From positions 5,091,231-5,155,230 of the forward strand of contig NZ_WHOY01000031.1 in assembly GCF_009765445.1 (NCBI RefSeq): a stretch of DNA of 64,000 nt, written 5' to 3'. Shown here in pieces: positions 63,167-64,000 of this stretch. Numbering within the stretch: position 1 is the first letter of the stretch; the number at the start of each line of letters is the position of its first letter. A program made the position numbers and the translations under genes. The DNA is from Pantoea sp. BAV 3049 (lineage in GTDB: Bacteria > Pseudomonadota > Gammaproteobacteria > Enterobacterales > Enterobacteriaceae). The notes beneath the pieces are model-generated. The model searched no databases and was not told the DNA's origin. It was given only the letters and a program-made list of their open reading frames with translations.

Positions 63167-63742
63167 ATGGCCACGGTTTCAAGTGTTTCAATCTGTTCCA
63201 ACGCGCTGCTGACGCTCGGCGCCCATCCCATAAACGATTTTAACGAAAACACAGAGCACGCCAGGCTTTGCGCCAACAAGTACCCCACGCTGCGGGATGA
63301 TTTGCTCAGAAAGCACCCCTGGAACTGCGCCGTTAAGCGCGTGGTGCTGGCGCCATCCACCACCGCGCCGGCATTTGGCTGGGCGTATTCGTTCACGCTG
63401 CCAGGCGACGTGCTGCGCATTTTGTCTGTCGGCATGGATAACCAGCCGGCCCCGGATTACCAGCTGGAGGGCCGCAGCATTCTGGCCAATACCAGCGTAC
63501 TGCCGCTGCGCTACATCTGGCGCAACGAGGACGAGGCCAGCTGGGACAGCGCCATGATCCGCCTGATGGAAATGATCGTCGCCGCCGAACTGGCCTACGC
63601 CGTCACCGCGTCCGCCACGCTGCAGGCGAATTTAAAAAACGAGGCTGAATTCATGTTCCGCCAGGCAAAAGCGCAGGACGGGCAGGAAAACCCGGCGCAG
63701 GAGCTGGGCGGCTACCCGTCATTCGAATCAAGGTTTTACTGA
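63167..63742 (+). CDS. Tail tubular protein A-like (gp11/gp4-type) tail accessory protein
   Basis: 191 residues. The pattern SICSNALLTLGAHPINDFNENTEHARLCANKYPTLRDDLLRKHPWNCAVKR is that of gatekeeper-type tail proteins of podoviruses (T7 gp11, P22 gp4 class). The later ESMIRLMEMIVAAELAYAVTAS-like helix matches too. It would bind the portal and form the tail tube start. Overlaps the next gene by one base (TGATG). Confidence 0.85.
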   Translation: MATVSSVSICSNALLTLGAHPINDFNENTEHARLCANKYPTLRDDLLRKHPWNCAVKRVVLAPSTTAPAFGWAYSFTLPGDVLRILSVGMDNQPAPDYQLEGRSILANTSVLPLRYIWRNEDEASWDSAMIRLMEMIVAAELAYAVTASATLQANLKNEAEFMFRQAKAQDGQENPAQELGGYPSFESRFY

Positions 63743-64000
63743 TGCGTGCAAATCTGATTAAAACGAATTTCACCGCCGGCGAAATCTCCCCGCGCCTGAT
63801 GGGCCGCGTGGATATTGCCCGCTATGCGAACGGTGCCAAAAAAATCGAAAATGCTGTCTGCGTCATTCATGGCGGGGTGGTGCGGCGCCCGGGAACGAAA
63901 TATATCGCGTCCGCGAAATATGGTGACCGGTCAGCACGTCTTATTCCGTATGTATATAACCGCGAACAGTCTTACATGCTGGAATTTGGCGACGGGTATA
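63742..64000 (+). CDS. Tail tubular protein B-like structural protein (3' end off the window)
   Basis: The first 86 codons are visible: MRANLIKTNFTAGEISPRLMGRVDIARYANGAKKIENAVCVIHGGVVRRPGTKY. This N-terminus (N-F-T-A-G-E-x-S-P-R-L, H-G-G-x-x-R-R-P-G-T) is typical of large podovirus tail-tube or nozzle proteins. The gene continues past the right edge. Confidence 0.82.
   Translation, partial: MRANLIKTNFTAGEISPRLMGRVDIARYANGAKKIENAVCVIHGGVVRRPGTKYIASAKYGDRSARLIPYVYNREQSYMLEFGDGY

Overview
The window is chromosomal DNA of an enterobacterium. The gene order yjdC-dsbD-dcuA-aspA-fxsA-groES-groEL-yjeI-epmB/efp-ecnA-ecnB-blc-frdDCBA-epmA-mscM-psd-rsgA-orn is close to the E. coli arrangement. Sequence divergence, the missing cutA/ampC/sugE genes and the tRNA Gly-Gly-Cys-Leu cluster behind orn point to a relative such as Pantoea or Erwinia (Erwiniaceae); genus is inference.

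Bases 1-23,750 are an accessory block lying on the 3' side of a tRNA-Phe gene. After the edge of a yqjC-like gene it holds, nearly all on the minus strand: an EvgS/EvgA-type phosphorelay; a peptide-export pair (C39-peptidase ABC transporter and HlyD-type adaptor) headed by a double-glycine-leader, glycine-zipper-rich protein that looks like a bacteriocin or microcin precursor; a complete chaperone-usher fimbrial operon with a membrane-anchored winged-helix regulator; and a second, complete C39 type I secretion operon (LuxR-type regulator, TolC-like channel, HlyD adaptor, ABC exporter) with no visible cargo gene. A 1.5-kb AT-rich gap separates this from two plus-strand regulators (IprA-like and LuxR-like). 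The block reads as a cell-surface and antagonism island with many regulators.

Bases 23,759-46,985 are conserved chromosome: redox (DsbD), anaerobic C4-dicarboxylate metabolism (DcuA, AspA, FrdABCD), the GroES/GroEL chaperonin behind a sigma-32 promoter, the EF-P translation factor with both lysylation enzymes (EpmA, EpmB), lipoproteins (YjeI, EcnA, EcnB, Blc), the envelope genes mscM and psd, RsgA, Orn, and four tRNAs.

From about 46,985 to the right edge lies a temperate short-tailed (podovirus-type) prophage next to tRNA-Leu(UAA). It has an integrase, an excisionase-like gene, a leftward set of small early genes, a CI/Cro switch with lambda-like left and right operators, an O-like initiator carrying an apparent GIY-YIG-type insertion within an iteron-rich tract, and a P-like helicase loader. 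An AT-rich accessory cluster (55.2-58.4 kb) follows, then the structural genes: portal, scaffold, capsid, tail tubular proteins. The accessory cluster has a minus-strand regulator with perfect palindromes, a small acidic orphan protein, two solitary CRISPR type I-E-like repeat units, a small HTH gene, a Tlde1-like (DUF2778) enzyme with a small membrane partner, and a RelBE/StbDE-type toxin-antitoxin pair. The repeat units next to an orphan gene and an HTH gene are the most interesting signal, because they look like an RNA-type anti-CRISPR or an Acr/Aca-style locus. No terminase gene is found upstream of the portal within the window.
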